A DNA stretch of 64,000 nt, from positions 179,047-243,046 of the forward strand of contig CANJMI010000007.1 of the NCBI GenBank assembly GCA_947475525.1, in the 5' to 3' direction. Below the pieces are notes generated by a model. It was not told the origin of the DNA. It did no database searches and worked only from the letters and a program-made list of their open reading frames with translations. Positions 29,025 to 37,222 of this stretch are shown piece by piece. A program made the translations under genes and the position numbers. Every line of letters starts with the position of its first letter. Positions within the stretch are counted from its first letter, which is position 1. Origin of the DNA: Polyangiaceae bacterium (GTDB lineage: Bacteria; Myxococcota_A; Polyangia; Polyangiales; Polyangiaceae).

Positions 29025-30791
29025 TCAACCGTTGTCGACGTCCCCGACCGACCGACGCGTCTTGCGTTTTTTCCGCTTGGGCAACTCGAGTGGCACGTCG
29101 CTGTCCTCGGTCGAAGCATGCTCGCTTGCCGCCGCCCGCTGACGACGCTCGAGGATGCTCCGCTTCACCTGCAAACGGAGGAGGGTTCCTTCTCGCAGGG
29201 TGTCTTCCGCGTCGATGCTGTTGTCACGCGCGAGATCGTCGATATCGATCGCAAATTGCTTGGCGATCGCGATAAGCGAGTCCCCCTGGCCGACGCGATA
29301 CATCACGGTCTCACGGTCGCTGCGGCGCGGAGCGAACTCCTCGGCGACGCCATCGAGTACGCTGTCCGCCCGGGGAGCGGCCCCCGTGCCCTGGAGGACG
29401 GAGCGCAAGCTCTTACGCCGAGGCTTCGGCAAGAACGAGAGGCGACTCTCGCCCTCGGTCCAGTTCTCGAAACGGTCGCGCTTCTTGGCCTCCCCGCCGC
29501 CGAGCCCGATCAGGTCGTCGGGCGCGAGGACATCGGCGTCGGTGACGCGCTCGCCTTGGTCGAGCATCGCCGGTAGAGCGGCCCGCGCACGCGACAGTGC
29601 GTCCGCGGGGACATAGACGGTCTGCTCCGGACCCGGTGGAACGAACTTGCCCAAGAGGTGAGGGTTGTAATTGCGCAGCGCGGTGAGCCCAATGCCCGCA
29701 GCGCGAGCGATCACATCCACCGAGATGCCACCGGGGACCGAGAGCTCCGATGAATGGAGCGGTTTGTAGGCGTCGACATCACCAAAGCCGTAGAGCTCGA
29801 GGTTGTCGGCGACGAGCGCGGCCGCGACGATTTTCGGGACGTAATTGGCGGTTTCTGCGGGGATCGCGTGCTGACGCGAGAGCTCGTTGAAGTCGGTCGT
29901 GCCAGTGCGATCGATGGCATCCAGCAGTTGCTCGTAGCCCATGTTGTACGCCGCAAGCGCGAGGTCCCAAGAGCCGAAACGCTGATGCAAGTCCTGCAAG
30001 TGATGCGCGGCCGCGCGGGTCGCTCGGACGGGGTCGCGGCGGAGGTCCTGATACCGATCGACTTCCAGCCCGTAAACGCTGCCAGTCGCTTTCATGAACT
30101 GCCAGAGCCCGACGGCGCCCGCCGGAGATTTGGCGCGCGGGTCGAAGCCGCTCTCGATCATGGCGACCCAGATCAGGTCTTGGGGAAGGTGTCGTTCCCG
30201 CAGTGTCTCGACCACGGTCTCCTGGTAGCGCCCGCTGCGCTTCAGCCAGGTCTCGAACATGTCGCGACCTGGATTCGTACGCGTCAAGAAACGCACGTAT
30301 TTTAGAGCACGACGCGAAATCGCGACGCGAAAATCAGGCAGCTGCAACCGCGAGAGCGCTTCGCGACCCGCGGCGTCGAGCTCGTCGTCATCCGAGGCGC
30401 GCGCCTCACCTTCGCCACCTTCGCCCGCCTCGTCTTCGTCGGGAAGCTGCACCGCACGACGGTCAGCCACCTTGCACACCGGGCCGTCCAGCTCGCGCAG
30501 CCGCGAAAGCTCGCTCGTCTCATCGCCGTCCACCGCCATGCGCGATGAGCGCGTAGCCGGACGCGCGAGCGTGGCCACCGGCGGACCGCCAGTGGGTCCA
30601 AACCCTGCGTGCCCGTGTGGCAGCACACCTGCCTGACGCGAGCTCGCGGTCGCGGTCGCCGAGGACCTTCGCCCATTCGGCTCCACCGCCGTTCGTACGC
30701 GGTCGATTGCGGCCTCGGGCGCAGCCATGCCAAGGCCGTAGCCGAATGCCAGTGCGGAGATCATCGGGGGGATCTTGCTGAGCCAGTCCAT
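29025..30791 (-). CDS. LysM lytic transglycosylase in the T6SS island
   Basis: 588 aa predicted periplasmic lytic transglycosylase. A hydrophobic N-terminal segment precedes a long disordered, Gly/Glu/Asp-rich stretch (about 85-145). The SLT core has the catalytic Glu E213 in AMIESGFD, then GLWQFMKATG and AAYNMGYEQ. LysM-like repeats follow (near 365-415 and 490-540), ending in a Lys/Arg-rich tail. It is a paralogue of the transglycosylase at 1-1725. ATG 30791 has GAGG 8 nt upstream. Its place between tssH and the FHA gene suggests it could open peptidoglycan for T6SS assembly, as MltE does for TssM in E. coli; that role is inference. A GC hairpin without a T-tract (29005-29020) follows the stop. 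Confidence 0.88.
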   Translation of the reverse strand: MDWLSKIPPMISALAFGYGLGMAAPEAAIDRVRTAVEPNGRRSSATATASSRQAGVLPHGHAGFGPTGGPPVATLARPATRSSRMAVDGDETSELSRLRELDGPVCKVADRRAVQLPDEDEAGEGGEGEARASDDDELDAAGREALSRLQLPDFRVAISRRALKYVRFLTRTNPGRDMFETWLKRSGRYQETVVETLRERHLPQDLIWVAMIESGFDPRAKSPAGAVGLWQFMKATGSVYGLEVDRYQDLRRDPVRATRAAAHHLQDLHQRFGSWDLALAAYNMGYEQLLDAIDRTGTTDFNELSRQHAIPAETANYVPKIVAAALVADNLELYGFGDVDAYKPLHSSELSVPGGISVDVIARAAGIGLTALRNYNPHLLGKFVPPGPEQTVYVPADALSRARAALPAMLDQGERVTDADVLAPDDLIGLGGGEAKKRDRFENWTEGESRLSFLPKPRRKSLRSVLQGTGAAPRADSVLDGVAEEFAPRRSDRETVMYRVGQGDSLIAIAKQFAIDIDDLARDNSIDAEDTLREGTLLRLQVKRSILERRQRAAASEHASTEDSDVPLELPKRKKRKTRRSVGDVDNG

Positions 30792-30981
30792 GCGTATTCC
30801 TCGCTCGCAGTCCGGAATCGGGAGGACCCCCGCTTTCCGGATGATGTGAGGAAAGGTGCCACCTTGTGAGCAACTGGCCAAGAAAGTGTGACCGTTACTC
30901 CGTTCGACGCCGGTGCACGCGCGGGCGCACTCGGCGAGACACCATTTTTTTCACCGCGTTCTCTGATAGGCTGCACCCTCT

Positions 30982-32286
30982 ATGACTCTGGCGCTGATTG
31001 CCGTGGTGCTCGATTCGCAGAGCAACCAGAGCTTCGAGCGCACGTTCGACCGTTTTCCGGTTCGTATTGGCCGCAATCAGCTCGCCGAGCTGCAGATCGA
31101 CCGCCCGTACGTCTCGCAGTTTCATCTCGCACTCGAGGTGGTGAACGGACGCATCTGGGTCAAGGACCTCGGCTCGACGAACGGCACCATTTACGGCGGC
31201 GCGAAGCTGATGCGAGAGCAGGCCATCGACGTCACGGGCGCCCCGGAAGTGAAAATCGGCCCCGTGTTGGTCCGCCTTCGAATCCAGGATGTCGAGCAAG
31301 CGCCGATGGCCCCGTCGACGCGCCAAGCCTCGGTGCTCGATCTCGGCACACCTGCCGGCGCGCGACTCCTCGAGCAGCGACGTCAGCCCCTGTCACCCGG
31401 GCCAGAAGACGCGTTCGTGCGACAGCTCGTCCCCTACATCGAAGCGTACCGTTCCTCCTGGGCGAACGTGTACCGGCTGATGTACGAGCACCTGCCTCGC
31501 CTGCAGCCCGACGTGAGAAATCGCTACATTCAGCGCATTTTGACCGAGCACCCCGGCGTCGCACAAGAGCTCGACTTTCAACGCGTAGCCCAATACTTCG
31601 GTGTGCCGGCGCACGCGTACGGAGAGCTCACCGCCCCGATGGCCGCCATGGCCGCCATGCACGAGCTGTCGAGCCAGCTCGCCCCCGGCGCCGTTGGGCT
31701 CGATTCCCCCGACCAAATACTTTCGTTCGCCCGCCGCCTCCGCGACACGATGAACGTGTTCCTCCGGTGCTTTGTCAGCTTGCGGGACGGCTACCAAGAA
31801 TTCGAAGCCGAAGTGCTCCGAAAAGACCCTCTCGACGCGCAAGCCAGCGGGGTCAGCACGGCCAAAGACCATGCGGAGCTTGGGCGCGTGCTCTTTTCGG
31901 AGGAAACGAGCAGCGAGCAAAACTCCCACCAGCTGAACGAAATTTTCATCGAGGTGATGACGCACCAAGTCGCCATGCTGAACGGCGTCATGGAGGGCGT
32001 GAAGCAACTCCTCGGGGCGCTTTCACCTTCGGCGGTCGAGCAACGCTACGAAAAACGCGGCAAAAAGGCGGGGATTTTCTCGAACAAGTACGAGGGGCTC
32101 TGGCAAGAATACCAGACGGCGCACTCGGACTATCAGGGCGAGGACAAGGAGACGTTCCTAATTATTTTTGGCCCACAATTCTCTCGCGCGTACGCTGCGA
32201 CCACGGGCGAGGCCTACACGGCTTCGGGCGAACCGACAGGCACTCAGGCAGGTCGGCTCCCCGGCGCCCAGCTCCATCGACGCTAG
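30982..32286 (+). CDS. tagH: T6SS-associated FHA-domain protein TagH
   Basis: 434 aa cytosolic regulator or scaffold. The N-terminal FHA phosphothreonine-binding domain (about 1-100) has RIGRNQLAELQID, SQFHLAL and DLGSTNGT; the C-terminal half (about 260-420) has the TagH-type helical domain (HELGRVL-like, FIEVMTHQVAMLNGVMEG core and KYEGLWQEYQTAHSDY core). In T6SS clusters such proteins dock on phosphorylated partners and control assembly together with TagF. 190 bp divergent from the transglycosylase. No PpkA-like kinase is encoded in the window. Confidence 0.88.
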   Translation: MTLALIAVVLDSQSNQSFERTFDRFPVRIGRNQLAELQIDRPYVSQFHLALEVVNGRIWVKDLGSTNGTIYGGAKLMREQAIDVTGAPEVKIGPVLVRLRIQDVEQAPMAPSTRQASVLDLGTPAGARLLEQRRQPLSPGPEDAFVRQLVPYIEAYRSSWANVYRLMYEHLPRLQPDVRNRYIQRILTEHPGVAQELDFQRVAQYFGVPAHAYGELTAPMAAMAAMHELSSQLAPGAVGLDSPDQILSFARRLRDTMNVFLRCFVSLRDGYQEFEAEVLRKDPLDAQASGVSTAKDHAELGRVLFSEETSSEQNSHQLNEIFIEVMTHQVAMLNGVMEGVKQLLGALSPSAVEQRYEKRGKKAGIFSNKYEGLWQEYQTAHSDYQGEDKETFLIIFGPQFSRAYAATTGEAYTASGEPTGTQAGRLPGAQLHRR

Positions 32287-32339
32287 CGTGTTCTTCCGAG
32301 GCGTGGCCTCGGGCGTGAGTGTCATCCGAAGCGCGAAAC

Positions 32340-33035
32340 ATGCGGTCGAAAGCGATTCTCATAGCCGGTCTGTTCGCAGGCGCAGCTTGCCTTTACACCA
32401 GTGAAGGTACGGCCATTGCGCAAATTCCTCCGGTCGCCCCGCGCGACAATAACTGGGATACGGTGTCGAACGTAACGCTCGGGATCGGAGTAGGCGTGGT
32501 GGCGTTGATGCCGCGCGTCTACTACTCAAGCCCCGACGCCACGGTTGGTTGGAAGGCGCGGTACCACGTCTCGGCGTTGGCGCCGGCGATGACCCTCACG
32601 GGACTCACGCTGCTCGTCGACGGACCGATTCGCGATGCCGTGCAAAAGCCGAAGCAGGGCTGCTCAGTCGAGGTCACGCTCGCGAGCTTGCCCGGCTCGG
32701 GCTGCGAGTCGTTCGGCGGCCCATCGACGCACGCGTTCGCGGCTTGGGGCGCAACAGGCGCCGGGCTCGGCACGTTCCTCGTCGACACCCTCAAGTACTC
32801 CGACGGGCACTTCAACGGAATATCGTTCGTCAACAACATCGCGGTGCCGATCGCCGCGTCGGTGATGACGTCGATCTCGCGCAGCGCAGACGGCAGCGGT
32901 ATTGGCCCGGAGAACACCCAACAGGTGCTCGCCGGTGCCATTCCTGGCTTTGCAGTCGGCGCGCTCCTCGGCGCTGGCTACTCGATGCTGCAAGAGCCGG
33001 ACTGCGGCTACGGCAACTACTTGTTCTGTTGGTGA
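32340..33035 (+). CDS. Secreted PAP2-like protein with degenerate catalytic motif
   Basis: 231 aa with an N-terminal signal sequence (about 1-27) and several hydrophobic helices. It carries GGPSTHAFAAWG (PSTH at 128-131), matching the second motif of type-2 phosphatidic acid phosphatases (PSGH), and SISR-(x)n-VLAGAIPG (R181, 196-203), matching the third motif. The His normally following the Arg in motif 3 is replaced in GPEN, and the first motif is weak, so phosphatase activity is doubtful. ATG 32340 begins the signal peptide. It lies 53 bp after tagH and before a strong terminator, so it may be co-transcribed with tagH. Function unknown. Confidence 0.6.
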   Translation: MRSKAILIAGLFAGAACLYTSEGTAIAQIPPVAPRDNNWDTVSNVTLGIGVGVVALMPRVYYSSPDATVGWKARYHVSALAPAMTLTGLTLLVDGPIRDAVQKPKQGCSVEVTLASLPGSGCESFGGPSTHAFAAWGATGAGLGTFLVDTLKYSDGHFNGISFVNNIAVPIAASVMTSISRSADGSGIGPENTQQVLAGAIPGFAVGALLGAGYSMLQEPDCGYGNYLFCW

Positions 33036-33056
33036 GGCTCTTGCGCTGCGAGCGCG

Positions 33057-33086
33057 AAAGCCCCGGGGGGTTCCCTCCGGGGCTTT
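33057..33086 (+). terminator. Strong intrinsic terminator
   Basis: Perfect 10-bp stem AAAGCCCCGG / CCGGGGCTTT around a 10-nt loop, followed by TCTAATTT. It sits 21 nt after the PAP2-like gene and ends the tagH transcript. It may also work in reverse for the minus-strand lipoprotein gene because the stem begins with AAA. Confidence 0.85.
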
Positions 33087-33144
33087 TCTAATTTCGGGGA
33101 GCCTCGACTCCGGCCCTGAACGTCCGCCGTTGCTGACCGGCGAG

Positions 33145-34047
33145 TCAGTCCTGACCGACGACGCGCTCCCAGAGGGACTCGTTCGTGGCGAACATCGCGT
33201 CGCGGTCGAGCCGTAAAAGGCGCGAGAACTCGACGGTGCGCAGGACGCGGTCCGAGTCACGCTCCGGCTCGTTCGGGTAAGGGATGATCTTCACCTTCAC
33301 TTGCTCGAGTAGCCGAACACCTTCGGGCCGATACGTCACGTCCGTGGTCATGCGGTATTCGGCGTAGAGCCCGCGTTCCGTTCGCGACGGCACCCGCAAA
33401 ACTCGCTCGACGTCGGCGGTTGCGGCGAGAATCAGGCGACCGCGCCGCAGCATGAAGAAATCCGCGATTCGTCGGCAATTCGTTACGTCCGGACACCGCT
33501 TGTACTCGGCGACGAGCAACACCTCATTGCCCATCCGCACGGGCTCGAGCTTCGCGTCGAGCGGCCCTCGAAAGCTTCCGACACCGTAGACTTCGGCGCG
33601 GTCATCCAGCGCGCGAACAAGCCCGATAGGCCCGCCGATGTCGCCATTCTGAAAGGACACCGCGTTCAATCGCACGGCCGTGAGGCCCTTCGGTCCCGAG
33701 CGCGCATCGAGTTCATTCGGGTCGACGACGCGCGGCCAACCCCGCAAGGACACGCCGTAGCGGAGCGTCTCATTCGCAAACACGTGCCGACCGGTGCAAT
33801 CGGTCGCCGTCGGCGAGAGGCCTTCCGCCGACGTGTACTTCGGCACCATGATTTGCAACCACTGCTCCGCGTCGAGGCTTCGCACGAGCACCCGGTCGTC
33901 ACCGCGCTGGCGCGTCGGTGGCGTGAGGGGCGTCGTGCAAACCGAAACCGGCAGCGTCTTGCGCGCCGGAACTTCAGGATTCAGCGCGTTCTGTTCGACA
34001 CAGGCGGAGAGCCCGAGGAGGGACAGCAGAGCGAAGCGATGCATCAT
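33145..34047 (-). CDS. Putative lipoprotein of unknown function
   Basis: 300 aa. A classical lipoprotein signal ends in LGLSAC (Cys16). The mature part is mostly beta-strand-like with no family recognised; conserved-looking pieces are RGWPRVVDPNELDA and a cysteine pair in RCPDVTNCRR. Start ATG 34047 is set by the signal peptide; the open frame extends upstream without one. It lies within the T6SS island, between tagH and hcp but on the opposite strand, so it may be an accessory envelope protein or merely a passenger. Confidence 0.7.
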   Translation of the reverse strand: MMHRFALLSLLGLSACVEQNALNPEVPARKTLPVSVCTTPLTPPTRQRGDDRVLVRSLDAEQWLQIMVPKYTSAEGLSPTATDCTGRHVFANETLRYGVSLRGWPRVVDPNELDARSGPKGLTAVRLNAVSFQNGDIGGPIGLVRALDDRAEVYGVGSFRGPLDAKLEPVRMGNEVLLVAEYKRCPDVTNCRRIADFFMLRRGRLILAATADVERVLRVPSRTERGLYAEYRMTTDVTYRPEGVRLLEQVKVKIIPYPNEPERDSDRVLRTVEFSRLLRLDRDAMFATNESLWERVVGQD

Positions 34048-34201
34048 GGCGAAGGCAGTGTCGCACGCCGAGCAATTCAGCTGAAATTCCCTGCCAAAAC
34101 AGACGCGCGACTTCGGCACCTTCCCTTCGAGCGGATGGTACAAAATCCGCCCATGAATTCACGTAAACCCAGCAATTACCCTCAAAAAAAACCATTCCTC
34201 C

Positions 34202-34265
34202 TTGACCGAACATCTAAAATGGCTATCGTGCTCGGGCCTCGTAAACTTTGCCTGGTCGAGACCAG
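34202..34265 (+). promoter_or_regulatory. Candidate hcp promoter and downstream palindrome
   Basis: TTGACC (34202-34207) and TATCGT (34224-34229) with a 16-nt spacer resemble a sigma-70-type promoter. The perfect palindrome CTGGTCGAGACCAG (34252-34265) lies 23 nt downstream of the -10 and could be an operator. The surrounding sequence is AT-richer than the coding DNA. The hcp start is at 34383, leaving a leader of about 145 nt. Promoter rules in this lineage are not well known, so this is tentative. Confidence 0.35.
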
Positions 34266-34382
34266 CATCGGCGAGGCGACAATCTAGTTGGATAGCCCGA
34301 AGCACCGGCCGGTGGCCCGCGCGGAATGGTCTGTAGACGGAGCACCGTCGCGCCGATGTTGTAGGGATAGGGGATTCGAATC

Positions 34383-34871
34383 ATGGCTCTGAATGCGTAC
34401 CTCAAACTGACCGGCAAGACCCAAGGCCAGATCAAGGGCTCTGTCACCCAAGGCGGTCGTGAAGACTCGATCGCGGTCATCGCTTTCAATCACGAAGTCG
34501 TTTCGCCGCGTGATGCAGCGAGCGGTCTCCCGACGGGCAAGCGTCAGCACAAGCCCCTGTCGGTCACCAAGGAACTCGACAAGGCCACGCCGCTTCTCAT
34601 GAACGTGCTCGTCAACAACGAGCAGATCTCGAAGTGGGAGCTCCGCTTCTGGCAGCCCTCATCGACGGGCCAAGAGGCGCAGTTCTACACAGTGGAGCTT
34701 GAGAACGCGACGATCGCCAGCATTCGCACGGAGATGCTGAACAACCGCGTTCGCGAGAACCTCGACTTCAAGGAGCGCGAGCACGTCTCGTTCTGCTACC
34801 AGAAGATCACCTGGACGTGGATGGAAGGCGGCATCACCGCTTCCGACGACTGGGAAGCACCCGTCACCTGA
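34383..34871 (+). CDS. hcp: T6SS tube protein Hcp (TssD)
   Basis: Hexameric ring protein that forms the expelled inner tube and also carries some effectors. 162 aa, typical length. Motifs: AYLKLTGKTQGQIKGSVTQ (core LTGKTQGQIKG), AFNHEVVSPRD, KPLSVTKELDKATP and the C-terminal SFCYQKITWTW. ATG 34383 has AGGGGA upstream. No C-terminal extension is fused, so it is a plain structural Hcp. A hairpin follows, then tssE; stepped termination would allow hcp to be made in excess over the baseplate proteins. Confidence 0.96.
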   Translation: MALNAYLKLTGKTQGQIKGSVTQGGREDSIAVIAFNHEVVSPRDAASGLPTGKRQHKPLSVTKELDKATPLLMNVLVNNEQISKWELRFWQPSSTGQEAQFYTVELENATIASIRTEMLNNRVRENLDFKEREHVSFCYQKITWTWMEGGITASDDWEAPVT

Positions 34872-34925
34872 GCCGACACGGCGTTCGCTCGAGCAAGCAC
34901 ACGCGACTCGACGAGCAGCCGGGCC

Positions 34926-34960
34926 CATCGAACCGCTGGCATCACGCTGGCGGTTCGATG
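34926..34960 (+). terminator. Hairpin after hcp
   Basis: Perfect 11-bp inverted repeat CATCGAACCGC / GCGGTTCGATG with a 13-nt loop, followed by CATTTTGTTGG. It lies 55 nt after the hcp stop and 35 nt before tssE. The T-tract is short, so it may be a partial terminator or an mRNA-stabilising hairpin that gives hcp a higher transcript level than tssE-tssF-tssG. Confidence 0.6.
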
Positions 34961-34994
34961 CATTTTGTTGGTCAGACTCTGTTAGGGTGCCCGC

Positions 34995-35417
34995 ATGTCG
35001 GGCGCATCGCTGTTCGGGCGACTCGAGCGGAACGCGGATCCAAATTCGTCCGGCCGTTCGGTTTACCGCGGAGAGGACCTCCAAGCGGTCGTATTGGACC
35101 ACCTGAAGCGGCTTCTCAACACGCGGGCCGGCAGCGCGCCGACCGTGCCCGATTACGGCGTCGCCGAGCTCAGTGACCTCCTCCACGACTTTCCCGATGC
35201 CGCGGCAGTCATGCAGCGGGCCATCAAGACCACGATCGCGAAATACGAACCGCGCCTCAAGAACGTACAGGTTCGCACCATGGAGAACGAGGAGCAGCGC
35301 GAGGCGATGAGTTTCTTCTTCGAGATCACGGGCCAGGTCATTTACCCAAACGGGGAGCGCCATCCGGTCCGTTTCACGACGACGGTCGATCCGTCGAGCA
35401 ACGTCGAGATCACGTGA
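34995..35417 (+). CDS. tssE: T6SS baseplate protein TssE
   Basis: gp25-like baseplate subunit that starts sheath polymerisation. 140 aa. Motifs: LFGRLERN at the start, VLDHLKRLLNTRAGSAPTVPDYG (core LLNTRAGSAPTVPDYG), typical of gp25/TssE, and YEPRLKNVQV. Complete. Start ATG 34995; 35 bp before tssF, in the hcp-tssE-tssF-tssG run on the plus strand. Confidence 0.94.
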   Translation: MSGASLFGRLERNADPNSSGRSVYRGEDLQAVVLDHLKRLLNTRAGSAPTVPDYGVAELSDLLHDFPDAAAVMQRAIKTTIAKYEPRLKNVQVRTMENEEQREAMSFFFEITGQVIYPNGERHPVRFTTTVDPSSNVEIT

Positions 35418-35452
35418 CGCGCAACGCCTCCTCCAGCTAGGTATCGAAACCG

Positions 35453-37222
35453 GTGTTCAACAAGTACTACCAGGACGAACTCAGCTACCTGAGAGAACTC
35501 GGGACCGAATTCGCGGCAGCGTACCCGGCTATTGCGCCGATGCTCGCCGAAGCGGGTGGCGACCCCGACGTTGAACGCCTGCTCGAAGGTGTCGCGTTCC
35601 TGACGGGCAAGCTGCGGCAGAAGATTGACGACGAGCTCCCCGAGGTCGTTCACTCGGTCGCTCATCTTCTCTTCCCGCACTACATGCGGCAGGTCCCGTC
35701 GACCACCATCGTCCAGTTTTCACCGTTGCCGAACGTGGTTCGCGAGCGCGTTACCGTAGCCCGCGGTGCCGAGGTCGGCTCCGTCCCGATCGAAAACATC
35801 AACTGCCGCTTTCGCACGACACAAGACGTCGAGCTGCTCCCAATGGCGGTTGAAGACGTCCGGATCGACACCGGCGCTCGCCTCTCGCAGACGCTCCGCA
35901 TCGAGCTGCGTGTGACCGGCGGCGCATCGCTGAGCTCCCTCGCCTTGTCGAAGCTCCGTTTTTACATCCACGGCGAGCGGCGCCTCCAAGATGATCTCAG
36001 GCTGTGGATCGGTGCGCACCTGGACGGCGTGGCGATCGCCACGGTGGACGCGTCAGGCAATGACAACACCATCGCCACCCTCCCCGCGCGCTCGGCGAAG
36101 CTTTGTGGCTTCAACGACGACGAATCGCTGATCCCATACCCGGATGCCGCGTACCCCGGTTACCGCTTGCTGCAGGAGTACTTCACCCTGCCGCAGAAAT
36201 TCGCGTTCTTCGAAGTCAGCGGCCTCAATACCGTGCCGACCGAGCGGCTCGGCGACCGACTTGCAATCCTCCTCTCATTCAAGGACGCGCTCCCGACCGG
36301 CACACGCCTCGGCAAGGACAACCTGCGGCTCTTCTGCACGCCGTGCATCAACCTCTTTTCGCACAGCGCCGAGCCCCTCAAGCCGGACGTCACCAAACAC
36401 GAGTACCTCGCACGACCGAGCGGCGGGCAGCCCGAAGCATTTGAGATTTATGCAATTGAAAAAGTGACCGGGATCGCGCGGCGAACGAGCCAGCGCGTGG
36501 ACATCCCGTCATTTTACAGTTTTGACCACGAGCTGCATTCGAGCGCCTCGCAGAACGTCGTTTTTTATCAGTCGCACCTGCGCCCGGCGACCATCGGCGA
36601 TGGCATCGACATCTACCTCTCGTTCGGGACTCCGCAGGACTCGGGTGCCCTTCCGGAGTTCGACGTCATCAGCATCGATTCGACGTGCACGAACCGCGCG
36701 CTCACCTCGCAACTCAAGGTCGGTGAGGTCAACGTCGCAACCTCGTCGTCACCCGCCGTCGCGACGTTCACCAATCTCGTCGGGGTGACGGCCCCTCTCC
36801 CACCACCGGTCGGCCGCGAGCTGCAATGGCGCGTGCTCGCCCACATGGCCATGAGCTACCGCTCGATAACGGAGCTCGAGGTCTTGCGATCCACGCTCGA
36901 CATTTACAACTTCCAGGCCGTCTACGATCGCCAAGCGGCCCGCGCGAATCAACTTCGAATGGGTGCGATAAAGAGCGTCACGGTGAAGCCCACCGACCGG
37001 CTTTTCCGTGGCGCGCCAATCCGAGGAGTACGCGCCGAAATCGAGCTCGACGAGAACGGCTTCGCCGGCGAAGGCGAGATGTATCTGTTCGCAAGCGTCT
37101 TAAACGAAATGTTCGCGTCGTACGTTTCACTGAACTCATTCACGCAACTTCAAGTCCGAGCGACAAACTCGAACGCGGTTTACACATGGGATCCGAAGAG
37201 CGGCAGCAAGACGCTCATCTGA
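35453..37222 (+). CDS. tssF: T6SS baseplate protein TssF
   Basis: TssF forms the baseplate wedge with TssG and TssK. 589 aa, standard length. Begins FNKYYQDELSYLRELG-like (core YYQDELSYLRELG), followed by DPDVERLLEGVAFLTGKLRQKI (core DVERLLEGVAFL), HLLFPHYMRQVPS and the C-terminal RGVRAEIELDENGF. GTG 35453 is the start; no ATG is available nearby that keeps the conserved N-terminus. It overlaps the start chosen for tssG by 37 bp. Confidence 0.95.
   Translation: MFNKYYQDELSYLRELGTEFAAAYPAIAPMLAEAGGDPDVERLLEGVAFLTGKLRQKIDDELPEVVHSVAHLLFPHYMRQVPSTTIVQFSPLPNVVRERVTVARGAEVGSVPIENINCRFRTTQDVELLPMAVEDVRIDTGARLSQTLRIELRVTGGASLSSLALSKLRFYIHGERRLQDDLRLWIGAHLDGVAIATVDASGNDNTIATLPARSAKLCGFNDDESLIPYPDAAYPGYRLLQEYFTLPQKFAFFEVSGLNTVPTERLGDRLAILLSFKDALPTGTRLGKDNLRLFCTPCINLFSHSAEPLKPDVTKHEYLARPSGGQPEAFEIYAIEKVTGIARRTSQRVDIPSFYSFDHELHSSASQNVVFYQSHLRPATIGDGIDIYLSFGTPQDSGALPEFDVISIDSTCTNRALTSQLKVGEVNVATSSSPAVATFTNLVGVTAPLPPPVGRELQWRVLAHMAMSYRSITELEVLRSTLDIYNFQAVYDRQAARANQLRMGAIKSVTVKPTDRLFRGAPIRGVRAEIELDENGFAGEGEMYLFASVLNEMFASYVSLNSFTQLQVRATNSNAVYTWDPKSGSKTLI

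Noticed and set aside
34220..34270. Sigma-54 promoter before hcp
   Set aside because: GG and GC elements occur, but not at the required spacing; the best pair is one base off and lacks the flanking consensus.
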